From contig NZ_JBHSHC010000002.1 of assembly GCF_042652925.1 (NCBI RefSeq), forward strand, positions 1 to 64,000: a DNA stretch of 64,000 nt, read 5' to 3'. This DNA comes from Effusibacillus consociatus. Lineage in GTDB: Bacteria; Bacillota; Bacilli; Tumebacillales; Effusibacillaceae. Both the position numbers and the translations under genes were made by a program. This document shows positions 42,213-50,135 of this stretch, one piece after another. Under the pieces are notes generated by a model. That model was not told the DNA's origin. It saw only the letters and a list, made by a program, of their open reading frames with translations, and made no database searches. Within the stretch, counting starts at the first letter, position 1. Each line of letters begins with the position of its first letter.

Positions 42213-42852
42213 CTATTTTACATGAAACAAAGGACAAATCCATACAATCCAATAAGCGGCCGGCACAAGCAGCGCTTGAGCGAGAATGGTTCCCAGCAAT
42301 CTCGACAACATCAGCAAACCAACGATTTTATCGATTTCCCGACGCTCCTGCCGTCCTTCCATGACCTGTTCAGTCAACAACGCGATTTTGGGATCTACAA
42401 AGATGACCAACAGGATCATTGCCAGCCCGTTGATCCAGCCGGACGCGGATTGTGCGGTAGAACTGTATTCCGTCGTAAGAACGGAAGCATACAGAGCCCG
42501 CCCGCTCCAAATGCACGATCGCACGCGAAAACAAAACGACAAACGTGGGAAGTAAAAGCATCCCAAGTAACGTTCCAACAGATGCAGACCCCAGTATAAT
42601 ATGAAATTGATCCTTGAGAACATCTGCCTCCTGACCGACTCTCGCTTCATCCACCAATCCCCCGGTCAAAGTAGCCTGAAAAGTGTTGGCAGTTCTCGAT
42701 ACAATCGCCGCAATATTGAATAGAGAAAGGGCCACCGCCAACTTCCCCACGCGAACTCCAGCCAGTCGGACAGAATGTGACAGAGTCTCAATCATGTGGA
42801 TCGTCAGGGTGAACACACAGATCAGCAGGATCTTGTCGATCATTTCAAGCAC
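42213..42852 (-). pseudogene. Frameshifted Amj-like (DUF2837) lipid II flippase
   Basis: Two reverse frames join. The first (from 42852) reads MLEMIDKILLICVFTLTIHMIETLSHSVRLAGVRVGKLAVALSLFNIAAIVSRTANTFQ, then VGTLLGMLLLPTFVVLF and IVHLERAG. The second (ending 42213) reads GRALYASVLTTEYSS...INGLAMILLVIFVDPKIALLTEQV and ends RLLGTILAQALLVPAAYWIVW. These match the N- and C-terminal halves of the Amj family, alternative to MurJ. The shift lies near 42500-42520, and the sum (about 212 codons) is shorter than Amj (about 270), so an internal deletion is also likely. A sequencing error is possible. Confidence 0.6.
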
Positions 42853-42959
42853 CTCAGTTCGATTCCAGAAGAAATCTATTCCCTATTTTACCACACTGAA
42901 ATCGGCAATCTTCTTGAAAAAAATATCCCTTTTGGAGGCGAATTTCATTATACTGGAAA

Positions 42960-42994
42960 AACAAAAAAGAGATATATACATATGCATATATCTC
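42960..42994 (-). terminator. Rho-independent terminator after PBP2
   Basis: GAGATATAT...ATATATCTC (42969-42994) around CATATG makes a near-palindromic stem, followed on the reverse strand by TTTTTTGTTTTT. It lies just after the penicillin-binding protein stop. Confidence 0.7.
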
Positions 42995-43005
42995 CGAGAA
43001 AGATG

Positions 43006-44889
43006 TTATTTTTTCGTTTTGTCGGCTTCGGTGACCCCAAAGAATGTATCCAACATTTTTTCGGCGATGGGTCCCCACAATTCGTAGGAATGCGCTCCTA
43101 CAGGTCCTTCGGGCACCACCACTGCTATTACAATTTGGGGGTTCTCATAGGGAGCATATCCGACAAACCAATAATTTTCGGTCTTCCGGCCTGTTTCCGC
43201 AGTTCCCGTTTTTCCTGCCACGTTATAGGATTTATTTGCAAAAATGGAATACGCGGTTCCATACTTTTCGTGAGTCACCTGCCACATGCCCTCACGTACA
43301 TACTGTATAATCTCCGGGCTGAAAGAAACAGTATTCAACACCTCAGGTTCCGTTTTCTTAATCACATTTTGATTCGGATCGACAATCTCTTTCACCAGAA
43401 ACGGCTTCATTCTTTTGCCGCCGTTTGCAATTGTGCTTACATACTGGGTCAGTTGGAGCGGAGTACGCGTCTGGTTCTGTCCAATCGCCAAGAATGGCAG
43501 ATTGATTGATTCATATTCACCATAATAATGTTCCCCGACCGCTTCATAAGGAAGATCGATTCCGGTCTTGACACCAAGTCCGAAGTCTTTTTGGTACTGC
43601 AGGAATTTGTTCACGGCGGGCTTATCATATTGTTCCATCCAATTTTTCATATTGGTTTGTCCAATCATATTGTGCTTGGCCAGACGCATCCCAATCGTAA
43701 ACATATAGGCATTACTGGACTTTGCAATTGCTTCCTTGCCGTTATTCCACCCAAGCCCTGAACTCCATGATTTGGCTTTAAATCCGGATATGTTAGTGAC
43801 TCCGGAATCGAAGATCCTTTCCTCCGGTTTGACAACTCCTTCTTTGAGGCCAACCATGGTTGTCAGCATTTTCACAGTAGAACCTGGCGCATAAGGAAAT
43901 TCAACCGCGTGGTTAAACTCCGCCGGTTGAAACATCTTGTAATTTTGAGGTGAAATTCCGTTCACCCAATGATTCGGATCAAAAGACGGGTAACTCGCCA
44001 TAGCAAGAACTTCCCCTGTATTTGGATCCATCGCGACCGCAGCCGCATTTCTCACCTTGGTTTTTTCTTTCAGAGCGTTGACTCTTTCCGCCAAAGCCTC
44101 TTCCGTTGCCAACTGCAGCTTTTTATTGAGAGTCAGAACCAAGTCGTTGCCGGGAACCGGTTTCTTTTCCGTATAAGCCCCGGTGTCATCATGATGAACC
44201 GGCTGACCGTTTATATTTACTTCCACCCGGTTCGCTCCATCCGTTCCTTTCAAATATTCTTCGTACTGAGCCTCCAATCCGGTATAGCCAACCCTGTCTG
44301 TCATTCGATATCCCTTGCCTTGATACTTCGGCCAATTCTCCCTGGTGATCGGACCCAAATACCCGATGACGTGGGAAGCGAATGTCTTGAGAGGATAATC
44401 CCGCATCGCTTCCGGTACAACGGATACGCCCGGCAGCTCATGCAAATGTTCTTTCACATACGCAACCTGTTGTGCTGTCGCTTTTACTTTCAACTTTCTT
44501 GGAGTCGACGGCGGAAGATCGTCCTTTTCCCCTTTCATAATGGAAATCAGATCTTCTTTCGAGATTTTTTCTTTCTCGTCAGACAAAACCGGAACCAATT
44601 GTTCCGCTATCTTTTCGATATGTTGTTTCACGTTGTCGTCATGACCGGTAAATTGAATCGTAAAACTGGGTTTGTTATCAACCAGCACCTCACCGCTTCG
44701 ATCCAAAAATCTCCCCCGGGGAGCAGGAATCACCTGTTGGGCATACCGATTGGCCTCTGCCGTAGCTGCGAATTCCTCCGCCTTCCCCAATTGGATAAAA
44801 CTAAGCCGCAAGAGCAGGATCACCAAACCTATGAATAATATGAGAAACAAAATATAGAGTCGCCCGTTGTATTGGGATTGTTTTTCCAT
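43006..44889 (-). CDS. Penicillin-binding protein 2-type transpeptidase
   Basis: This 627-residue class B PBP has one N-terminal membrane helix (about 10-30), a pedestal region, and the transpeptidase with the SxxK motif at S337-TVK340, SxN at S391-N393 and KTG at K560-G562. Other motifs are RGRFLDRSGEVLV, DPNTGEVLAMASYPSFDPN and FPYAPGSTVKM. It crosslinks peptidoglycan for cell elongation (like PBP2/PbpA/PBPH group). It ends in a terminator and has no close partner in the operon; the exact Bacillus orthologue cannot be told from sequence alone. Confidence 0.92.
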   Translation of the reverse strand: MEKQSQYNGRLYILFLILFIGLVILLLRLSFIQLGKAEEFAATAEANRYAQQVIPAPRGRFLDRSGEVLVDNKPSFTIQFTGHDDNVKQHIEKIAEQLVPVLSDEKEKISKEDLISIMKGEKDDLPPSTPRKLKVKATAQQVAYVKEHLHELPGVSVVPEAMRDYPLKTFASHVIGYLGPITRENWPKYQGKGYRMTDRVGYTGLEAQYEEYLKGTDGANRVEVNINGQPVHHDDTGAYTEKKPVPGNDLVLTLNKKLQLATEEALAERVNALKEKTKVRNAAAVAMDPNTGEVLAMASYPSFDPNHWVNGISPQNYKMFQPAEFNHAVEFPYAPGSTVKMLTTMVGLKEGVVKPEERIFDSGVTNISGFKAKSWSSGLGWNNGKEAIAKSSNAYMFTIGMRLAKHNMIGQTNMKNWMEQYDKPAVNKFLQYQKDFGLGVKTGIDLPYEAVGEHYYGEYESINLPFLAIGQNQTRTPLQLTQYVSTIANGGKRMKPFLVKEIVDPNQNVIKKTEPEVLNTVSFSPEIIQYVREGMWQVTHEKYGTAYSIFANKSYNVAGKTGTAETGRKTENYWFVGYAPYENPQIVIAVVVPEGPVGAHSYELWGPIAEKMLDTFFGVTEADKTKK

Positions 44890-44995
44890 CTCTATCTATG
44901 AAAACTCCTTTCACACACAATAACAGCCTCTATCATTATAACGAAAAAATGTGTTCAAACTATGAAAAATCGATGACCAATTTTGGAGAAAAAAA

Positions 44996-45030
44996 TTCCG
45001 CTATGACCAGTTTTTAGGATCATAACGGAA
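44996..45030 (-). terminator. Rho-independent terminator after the M50 protease
   Basis: TTCCG (44996-45000) pairs with CGGAA (45026-45030), continued by TATGA/TCATA, and is followed on the reverse strand by a TTTTTTT tail. Confidence 0.75.
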
Positions 45031-45050
45031 CTTTGGGCAGCTTTAAAAGT

Positions 45051-46145
45051 TCAGCCGGCAACCGGGGGGACAGGGATCGAAACAGCAGTGAAATACATTA
45101 ACCATCCGAGTACGGCCGCCAGTCCGAAATAGGCAACGCCATAAGTGATTCTGGTCCGCGAGGATACTTGATAATATTCCTCTTCCCGTATCGTTTCATA
45201 ACGATATTCAGGGTATGGATCATAAGTGATTTTAATATGCAACTTTCCTTGATCGCCCTGCCAGGTCGTCATGTACAACTCGATTTTGTGAATATGACCT
45301 TGTTCAAAAGGATAGTCCGTAATGCGTCCGACCCCCGGATAAAAGACGGTGCAAAGATGCTGTTTGTCCTCGAGTCGGCAGTATTGCACGAAAGGCAGTT
45401 CCCGTCGATGAGCTTCCCCGGGAACGATTCCCCCAAGTTCCTCAAAAATTTGACGGTTCACAGGTAATTCCCGATGGATCGTGGCTTCTCTTCCCGGTTT
45501 CTTCTTTCTGACATATCCTTTATACAATTCCCATGCAAATAAAGCCCAGATCAATAAGAAAAGAATCGCTTTCAGATAGAGAATGACAACCAAACCGCCT
45601 ATTAGTCCAACTCCCCAGAGCCAACGGGAAATAGCCGTGACGATTCGTCCGCCGTCTAGCGGATGTATGGGCAGCAGATTGATCAAATTCAGGAAAAATC
45701 CGATCTGTGCTACAGCGTAGAGAGGCGTGTAATCCGTTGCCATTGCCGCTCCCAAGACAAGTACAGCCCCCACAGTGCCGATCAGCGGCCCTCCATATGC
45801 GATATAAGCTTCGGTTTCGGCGTCCGCCGGCTGCTTTTTCATGGTAATCATGGCACCGAGAAAAGGAATAAAAGCGGGAGCGGAAACAGGCAGCCCTTTT
45901 CGCCTTGCCGCAATCACGTGACCCATTTCATGAATCAGCAGCATAATCGCAATCCCCAAGGCAAATGTCCATGGATAAATCAGAGCATACGCTCCGACCA
46001 TCAAAGCCATACTCCAGATGGTTCCCCCCACTTTGCCGAATTTGAGAAGGGGAATCAAAAATTTAAGCTTCCCCCCGAAAGCGGCCAATAGCGTTCCCAG
46101 ACCGCCAATGGTTTTCCATTTGTTTGACCGGCGTCTTTTCTCCAC
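45051..46145 (-). CDS. Site-2-protease-type M50 metallopeptidase
   Basis: This integral membrane protease has HEMGH (HExxH zinc motif) in a hydrophobic helix about residue 72 and a later NLLPIHPLDGGRI (LDG motif) with the third zinc ligand. Transmembrane segments lie in the first half and at the C-terminus (about 345-365). The middle holds a soluble domain with EIPGEAHRRELPFVQYCR-like sequence. It resembles YwhC/SpoIVFB-type relatives that cut membrane proteins. The start is uncertain: GTG at 46145 fits homologues, and ATG at 46211 has a good GGAG site. Confidence 0.78.
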   Translation of the reverse strand: MEKRRRSNKWKTIGGLGTLLAAFGGKLKFLIPLLKFGKVGGTIWSMALMVGAYALIYPWTFALGIAIMLLIHEMGHVIAARRKGLPVSAPAFIPFLGAMITMKKQPADAETEAYIAYGGPLIGTVGAVLVLGAAMATDYTPLYAVAQIGFFLNLINLLPIHPLDGGRIVTAISRWLWGVGLIGGLVVILYLKAILFLLIWALFAWELYKGYVRKKKPGREATIHRELPVNRQIFEELGGIVPGEAHRRELPFVQYCRLEDKQHLCTVFYPGVGRITDYPFEQGHIHKIELYMTTWQGDQGKLHIKITYDPYPEYRYETIREEEYYQVSSRTRITYGVAYFGLAAVLGWLMYFTAVSIPVPPVAG

Positions 46146-46307
46146 TGAACGAATCCCTCTTCCTTCGTTTTTCACCCTGACGAATGCATATCTCTTCCAG
46201 AAATATACCATATTTTCTCCAATCCCTCTTCTTCCATCCGACTCTTCCGCAAAAAAAAGAACCATGCAGATTTCACCTACACGGTCCTCCTGTCGCACCG
46301 ATTCCTG

Positions 46308-46655
46308 CTAGTAATAGGGGTACCCCCCGTATCCCCCGTAAGGGTAATACGGATAAGGTCTGGCAAGAGCTCCCGTAGCCAATCCTAAAGTAAATCCAGC
46401 CAATAAACCAAAGGGAAAGAAGAAAGGTGCAAAGAAAACTTCCTTCCCGTCGGGAGTACGGTTTTCTTTATTATCGGCTGTGCATACTTTTGATTGATTC
46501 TTTGAAGTTGACGCATGACCGGGTAGAGGGCTGAGATAGATGCCCTCTTGAGTGACCCGCTGAAGAACACCGCAATGAGTTTCACCGGTTACCAGGCGAA
46601 CTGTCACAGGCTGGTTTAGGCAAGAAAGACATTGATAGTAGAATGGATGTGCCAA
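46308..46655 (-). CDS. Small conserved protein with Gly/Tyr/Pro tail
   Basis: This 115-residue protein begins at a TTG with AAAGGAGG seven bases upstream, reading AHPFYYQCLSCLNQPVTVRLVTGETHCGVLQRV, an Sm-like small beta fold of the kind in Bacillales hypothetical proteins. It then has a hydrophobic helix (FFAPFFFPFGLLAGFTLGLATGAL) and a YPYYPYGGYGGYPYY tail. Similar proteins are known in spore formers; a coat or spore-membrane role is plausible. An upstream AC-N17-CATATGGTG resembles a sigma-K promoter. Confidence 0.62.
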   Translation of the reverse strand: MAHPFYYQCLSCLNQPVTVRLVTGETHCGVLQRVTQEGIYLSPLPGHASTSKNQSKVCTADNKENRTPDGKEVFFAPFFFPFGLLAGFTLGLATGALARPYPYYPYGGYGGYPYY

Positions 46656-46706
46656 GATTCTGCCTCCTTTCAGATTTAGGCTCTTCTCTTTATCAATTTC
46701 ATACCT

Positions 46707-46735
46707 CACCATATGTAGAAGCCAGACAGCCTGTC
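46707..46735 (-). promoter_or_regulatory. Sigma-K-like promoter candidate
   Basis: On the reverse strand, GAC at 46735-46733 is followed after 17 bases by CATATGGTG (46715-46707), close to the sigma-K consensus AC-N16/17-CATANNNTA (last base G, not A). It lies about 50 bases upstream of the TTG at 46655. Similar patterns occur by chance. Confidence 0.35.
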
Positions 46736-46784
46736 GCGGCTAATGCCTCATGCGGATACTTGTTACGGACATGAATTTGGCACA

Positions 46785-46828
46785 AAAAGACCTATACAAA
46801 CCATTCTTCAGGTTTGTATAGGTCTTTT
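46785..46828 (-). terminator. Terminator of the betaine reductase operon
   Basis: AAAAGACCTATACAAACC (46785-46802) and GGTTTGTATAGGTCTTTT (46811-46828) form a perfect 18-base stem with an 8-base loop. T-rich on both strands, so it may also stop forward transcription. It lies 44 bases after the grdA stop. Confidence 0.93.
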
Positions 46829-46871
46829 TTCATCGAATCCTCTTGATGTTAACTCTTTTGATTGCTACTCC

Positions 46872-47330
46872 TTACAACAATTTCTCCCGGGCGTTTCTCA
46901 TCGTCACGCAAATCGCCTCTTTGTCCAGCGATAGTTCGGCCAAACCGACTTGCTCCTGATAGATCGTTTCCGGTATCAACGCTTTGATCTCATCTTCCAA
47001 GATGTGATAAACTGTGAGCCTCAACGAGACTCCTGCCAATGGACCGGCATAAGTGGGGTCGCCAAGCGTAACCGTTTCCGCATAGATGTCTGCACTGTCA
47101 GCATCCGGTGAACCTAGAATGACCAATACGTTTTCATTCCCATACGATTCGGCCGCTTTCTTTAACGCCCCTTGAACCTCCAGGTCCATTGCTCCCGCAG
47201 CCGTTCAGACAAAGCACTGGGTATCCATGAAGACAACTTCGCCGCCTGCTGCCTGCACACACTCCGCGACAGCCGGAGCCGGGACCCCGTCCCGCTCTCC
47301 AATCACAAATACTTTTTTGCCTTTTACCAT
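46872..47330 (-). CDS. grdA: Glycine/betaine reductase selenoprotein A
   Basis: Starting at the ATG at 47330 (GGGAGG upstream), the reverse strand reads MVKGKKVFVIGERDGVPAPAV and later CFV-UGA-TAAGAMDLE. The in-frame UGA is codon 42 at 47207-47205, exactly where known GrdA proteins carry selenocysteine in CFVUxxxAGAMDLE. The chain is 152 residues with Sec and ends normally at 46872. GrdA takes the carboxymethyl group on its selenol from subunit B and passes it to subunit C as a Se-carboxymethyl adduct. A simple ORF finder starts only after the UGA (MDLE...), hiding the gene. Confidence 0.93.
47205..47207 (-). other. Selenocysteine UGA codon of grdA
   Basis: In-frame UGA at codon 42 of grdA, in the C-F-V-U context invariant in GrdA. 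A GC-rich stretch (GGCTGCGGGAGC) follows within about 15 bases; it can form only a short hairpin, so the insertion element is less clear than that of grdH. Confidence 0.9.
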
Positions 47331-47350
47331 AGCACTTATTCCTCCCTTGA

Positions 47351-47668
47351 TTAAATAGCAGTTTTCAGCAGATTCTCCACATCATGAATACTGATTTCTT
47401 TGCTGCTCAATCGTCCGACTTCCTGGCCGTCTTTAAACAACAGAAAAGCGGGTAACCCAATCACACGCAGGTCAACGCAAAGCCGTCGATTTTGCGCACT
47501 GTTCAGCTTTACGATTTTGACTTTTTCATCGTAGACTTTTGCCAGTTCTTCCACTTGCGGCATGAGCGCCAAACAAGGCTGACAAGTTGGTCCCCAAATA
47601 TCAACCAGGACCGGTTTTTCCGATTCAATCACTTCACTCGCAAAATTCTCTTTGTTGACTTCCCTCAT
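47351..47668 (-). CDS. trxA: Thioredoxin of the betaine reductase complex
   Basis: This 105-residue thioredoxin fold protein has the active site WGPTCQPC in place of the canonical WCGPC, with DIWGPTCQPCLALMPQVEELAKVY and a cis-Pro region GLPAFLLF. CQPC in the WGPxCxPC context is typical of thioredoxins encoded in grd operons, which deliver electrons to reductase subunits A/B. Its start overlaps the grdC stop by 4 bases, which couples the genes. Reduced by the TrxB encoded nearby. Confidence 0.9.
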   Translation of the reverse strand: MREVNKENFASEVIESEKPVLVDIWGPTCQPCLALMPQVEELAKVYDEKVKIVKLNSAQNRRLCVDLRVIGLPAFLLFKDGQEVGRLSSKEISIHDVENLLKTAI

Positions 47669-49116
47669 CCCACTTTCACCCCTTTGTTTTTCTCAATCAG
47701 AAACGACATTCCATCAGACAATTTTGTCATTTTACCTAGGAACAGGCTCCCTTTCGCGACAAACATGGCGTTCTTGATTTCCTGATTCATGATCATTTCC
47801 CTGGCATGAACCAAAAATGGAATGGCAGCCGCAATATGCCCTTGTGTGGGTGAAAATCCCGGCATCCCATAAGAGATTTCAAAGTCCGGAATCTTCTCTT
47901 TCGCCATTTCTCCTTTTAATACCGCCATACCGGCAATCGTCCGATAGTTAGTCCTCGGAACATTGCCGTTTCCATTTGGTTCAGTTACTTCCGGATTGTG
48001 CATTTCCACAGCATATTTATCGACATCCAAGATTCGTTTCCCGATCCGTTCCAATGGATCCACAACCAGTGATCGGTAGATCGCCTGTGCAGAAGAGCCT
48101 GCAGCGATATTGTGTTTTCCGACCGCATCGAGCCTGATCACAGGACTTTTCCCATCATCCCGGCCTACAAGGATGGCAATGGCTCCCATCTGATCTTCCA
48201 AAATCGGCATTTTATGTTTCAAATGACCGGCATATTTCATGCCCAGTTTCGCCATACATCCCCCGCCAATGACCAGTACTTCATTGTAAAGTCCAGACTG
48301 AACAAGACTTGCGGCAACAACCACCGCATGAGTTGGAGCACAGCAGAACGACTTAATGTCGGACCCGCTCGCATTCACGCATCCCGCAAGTTCGGCGATC
48401 GATTTTGCCATATTTCCCCCGCCGCGCTGATAACGGTCCCCCACCGCCTCCTCATCACAGCCGATTAGATAATCGATCTGTTCCGGATTGATATCGAATG
48501 ATTTTAGTGCATGGCGCATAGCCACAAGACCTGAAGCCTTATTGCACAGGTTTTCCAACAGAATCTCCGCAATGAGATTGTGGTCTTCTTCATGCCCCCC
48601 CAACATGCATCCGATCAATTTCGTTTTCTCGATATAAAGGGGAATCGCATGAGCTGACGAAATTTTTTCTTCGATAAGTGCTTCGCTTACCCCATTCCCT
48701 AATCGTTTCAGATCATTGGCAGTGAGTAAAGGATGATGTTCCAATTTGAATTTCAAGTCTGACAAAAATCCTTCTTCCAGCAGAACCAACTCATACTCAT
48801 CTGATATTTTTAACCAGCCGTAAAACTCGTCTTCAGGCATTATTTCCCCGCTGGAACCAAATCGTTTCGCATCGCTTACCGCTGATTTGTACCAGGGCCC
48901 CTCAAAACCGAGAAGCCCGCTCGGTCTCAGATTCCCAATAAACACTTGATTGGGCGGATATGCGACTGCTTCTTCATAACTCCTGAGATTCCCCAAGATC
49001 TTATCAAGAAGAGAGGGATCCTTTTGGATTTCTCTTTCCGGCTTCGAGCCATGCCTCACCAAACTGGGAGTGTGAACAATCACATTCGATGTTCCTTTGA
49101 TGACCGGTGTAAACAT
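47665..49116 (-). CDS. grdC: Glycine/betaine reductase subunit C (beta)
   Basis: This protein of about 483 residues is the FabH/thiolase-like subunit that takes the carboxymethyl group from selenoprotein A and releases acetyl phosphate. Motifs are FTPVIKGTSNVIVHTPSLVRHGS, LIGCDEEAVGDRYQRGGGNMAKSIAE, CVNASGSDIKSFCCAPTHAVVVAASLV and SYGMPGFSPTQGHIAAAIPFL. The ATG at 49116 was chosen: AGGTGG precedes it and MFTPVIKG matches homologues, while the longer start at 49149 overlaps trxB. The partner GrdD (alpha) is not seen in the window. Confidence 0.92.
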   Translation of the reverse strand: MFTPVIKGTSNVIVHTPSLVRHGSKPEREIQKDPSLLDKILGNLRSYEEAVAYPPNQVFIGNLRPSGLLGFEGPWYKSAVSDAKRFGSSGEIMPEDEFYGWLKISDEYELVLLEEGFLSDLKFKLEHHPLLTANDLKRLGNGVSEALIEEKISSAHAIPLYIEKTKLIGCMLGGHEEDHNLIAEILLENLCNKASGLVAMRHALKSFDINPEQIDYLIGCDEEAVGDRYQRGGGNMAKSIAELAGCVNASGSDIKSFCCAPTHAVVVAASLVQSGLYNEVLVIGGGCMAKLGMKYAGHLKHKMPILEDQMGAIAILVGRDDGKSPVIRLDAVGKHNIAAGSSAQAIYRSLVVDPLERIGKRILDVDKYAVEMHNPEVTEPNGNGNVPRTNYRTIAGMAVLKGEMAKEKIPDFEISYGMPGFSPTQGHIAAAIPFLVHAREMIMNQEIKNAMFVAKGSLFLGKMTKLSDGMSFLIEKNKGVKVG

Positions 49117-49129
49117 AGAACCACCTGCT

Positions 49130-50095
49130 TTACTGGAGGTTTGAACCAACCATTTGTTCTTTCAACTTTTCTTCCAGATCTTCTACATAATGTTGGGCAG
49201 CTAGAGCAGCCAAGCTTCCATCCCCTGTAGCGGTTACCACCTGGCGCAAAGTTTTTTCCCTCACGTCACCAGCGGCAAATATGCCGGGCACCTTCGTCCG
49301 CATGTTCCCATCAGTCAGAATGTATCCGGACTCGTTCGTAATTCCGAGCTCTTTTACACATTCCGAAATGGGATCCATTCCAACATAGATAAACACGCCT
49401 TGGCAGGGATATTCACACTCCTCGCCGTTCACCGTGTCCTGAATCAAAACACCGGAAACCATATCGTCTCCACGAATTTCTTTGACTTGATGATTCCAGA
49501 TAAATGCAATTTTTTCATTCTCAAAAGCCCGTTTTTGGATGATTTTCTGGGCTCGCAATGTGTCCCGGCGGTGAATAATGGTGACTTTGCTTGCAAACCG
49601 GGTCAAAAATAAGGCTTCTTCAACGGCCGAATCCCCGCCTCCGATAACCACCAGCTCCAAATCAGCGAAGAAAGCACCGTCACAAACTGCACAATACGAT
49701 ACACCCCGGCCGGAAAACTCCTGCTCCCCCGGTACCCCCAGTTTCCGATGCTCCGCACCGGTAGCCACAATAACCGATTTTGTCTTAAATTCTTGTTCGT
49801 CTACGGTCACTGTTTTATAGGGATAACCGTCTCGAATCTGTTTGATATGGCCTCGAAGATAGTCCGTCCCAAATTTTTTTGCGTGTTCGAACATTTTTTC
49901 CGAGAGTTCAGGTCCCTGAATCGATTCATAACCGGGATAATTCTCTATGTCTTCCGTATTCACCATCTGACCGCCCGGAATCCCTTTTTCAATCATCAAG
50001 GTTTTCATGTTTGCCCGTGAAGTATAGACGGCCGCGGTCATTCCTCCTGGACCTGCTCCTGCTATAATCACGTCGTAGACTTTATCGGTGGTCAC
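49130..50095 (-). CDS. trxB: Thioredoxin reductase
   Basis: This 321-residue FAD enzyme transfers NADPH electrons to the neighbouring thioredoxin. It has VIIAGAGPGGMTAAVYTSRA (FAD), the redox motif CAVC at about residue 138-141, VIGGGDSAVEEALFLTRF (NADPH) and GIFAAGDVREKTLRQVVTATGDGSLAA. The start is GTG with GGGTGAG upstream. It lies between grdH and grdC, as in known grd operons where trxA and trxB supply reducing power to the reductase. Confidence 0.93.
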   Translation of the reverse strand: MTTDKVYDVIIAGAGPGGMTAAVYTSRANMKTLMIEKGIPGGQMVNTEDIENYPGYESIQGPELSEKMFEHAKKFGTDYLRGHIKQIRDGYPYKTVTVDEQEFKTKSVIVATGAEHRKLGVPGEQEFSGRGVSYCAVCDGAFFADLELVVIGGGDSAVEEALFLTRFASKVTIIHRRDTLRAQKIIQKRAFENEKIAFIWNHQVKEIRGDDMVSGVLIQDTVNGEECEYPCQGVFIYVGMDPISECVKELGITNESGYILTDGNMRTKVPGIFAAGDVREKTLRQVVTATGDGSLAALAAQHYVEDLEEKLKEQMVGSNLQ

Positions 50096-50135
50096 TTGAG
50101 CTCACCCCTCTCCCGAACTGCAGCCATGCCTCTCA

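Noticed and set aside
43969..44838. 289-residue forward frame opposite PBP2
   Set aside because: The opposite strand encodes a full PBP2 with all three catalytic motifs, so this is a shadow frame.
38007..46655. Reading this whole stretch as part of the choline island
   Set aside because: Genes are ordinary envelope and housekeeping functions separated from grdA by a strong bidirectional terminator.
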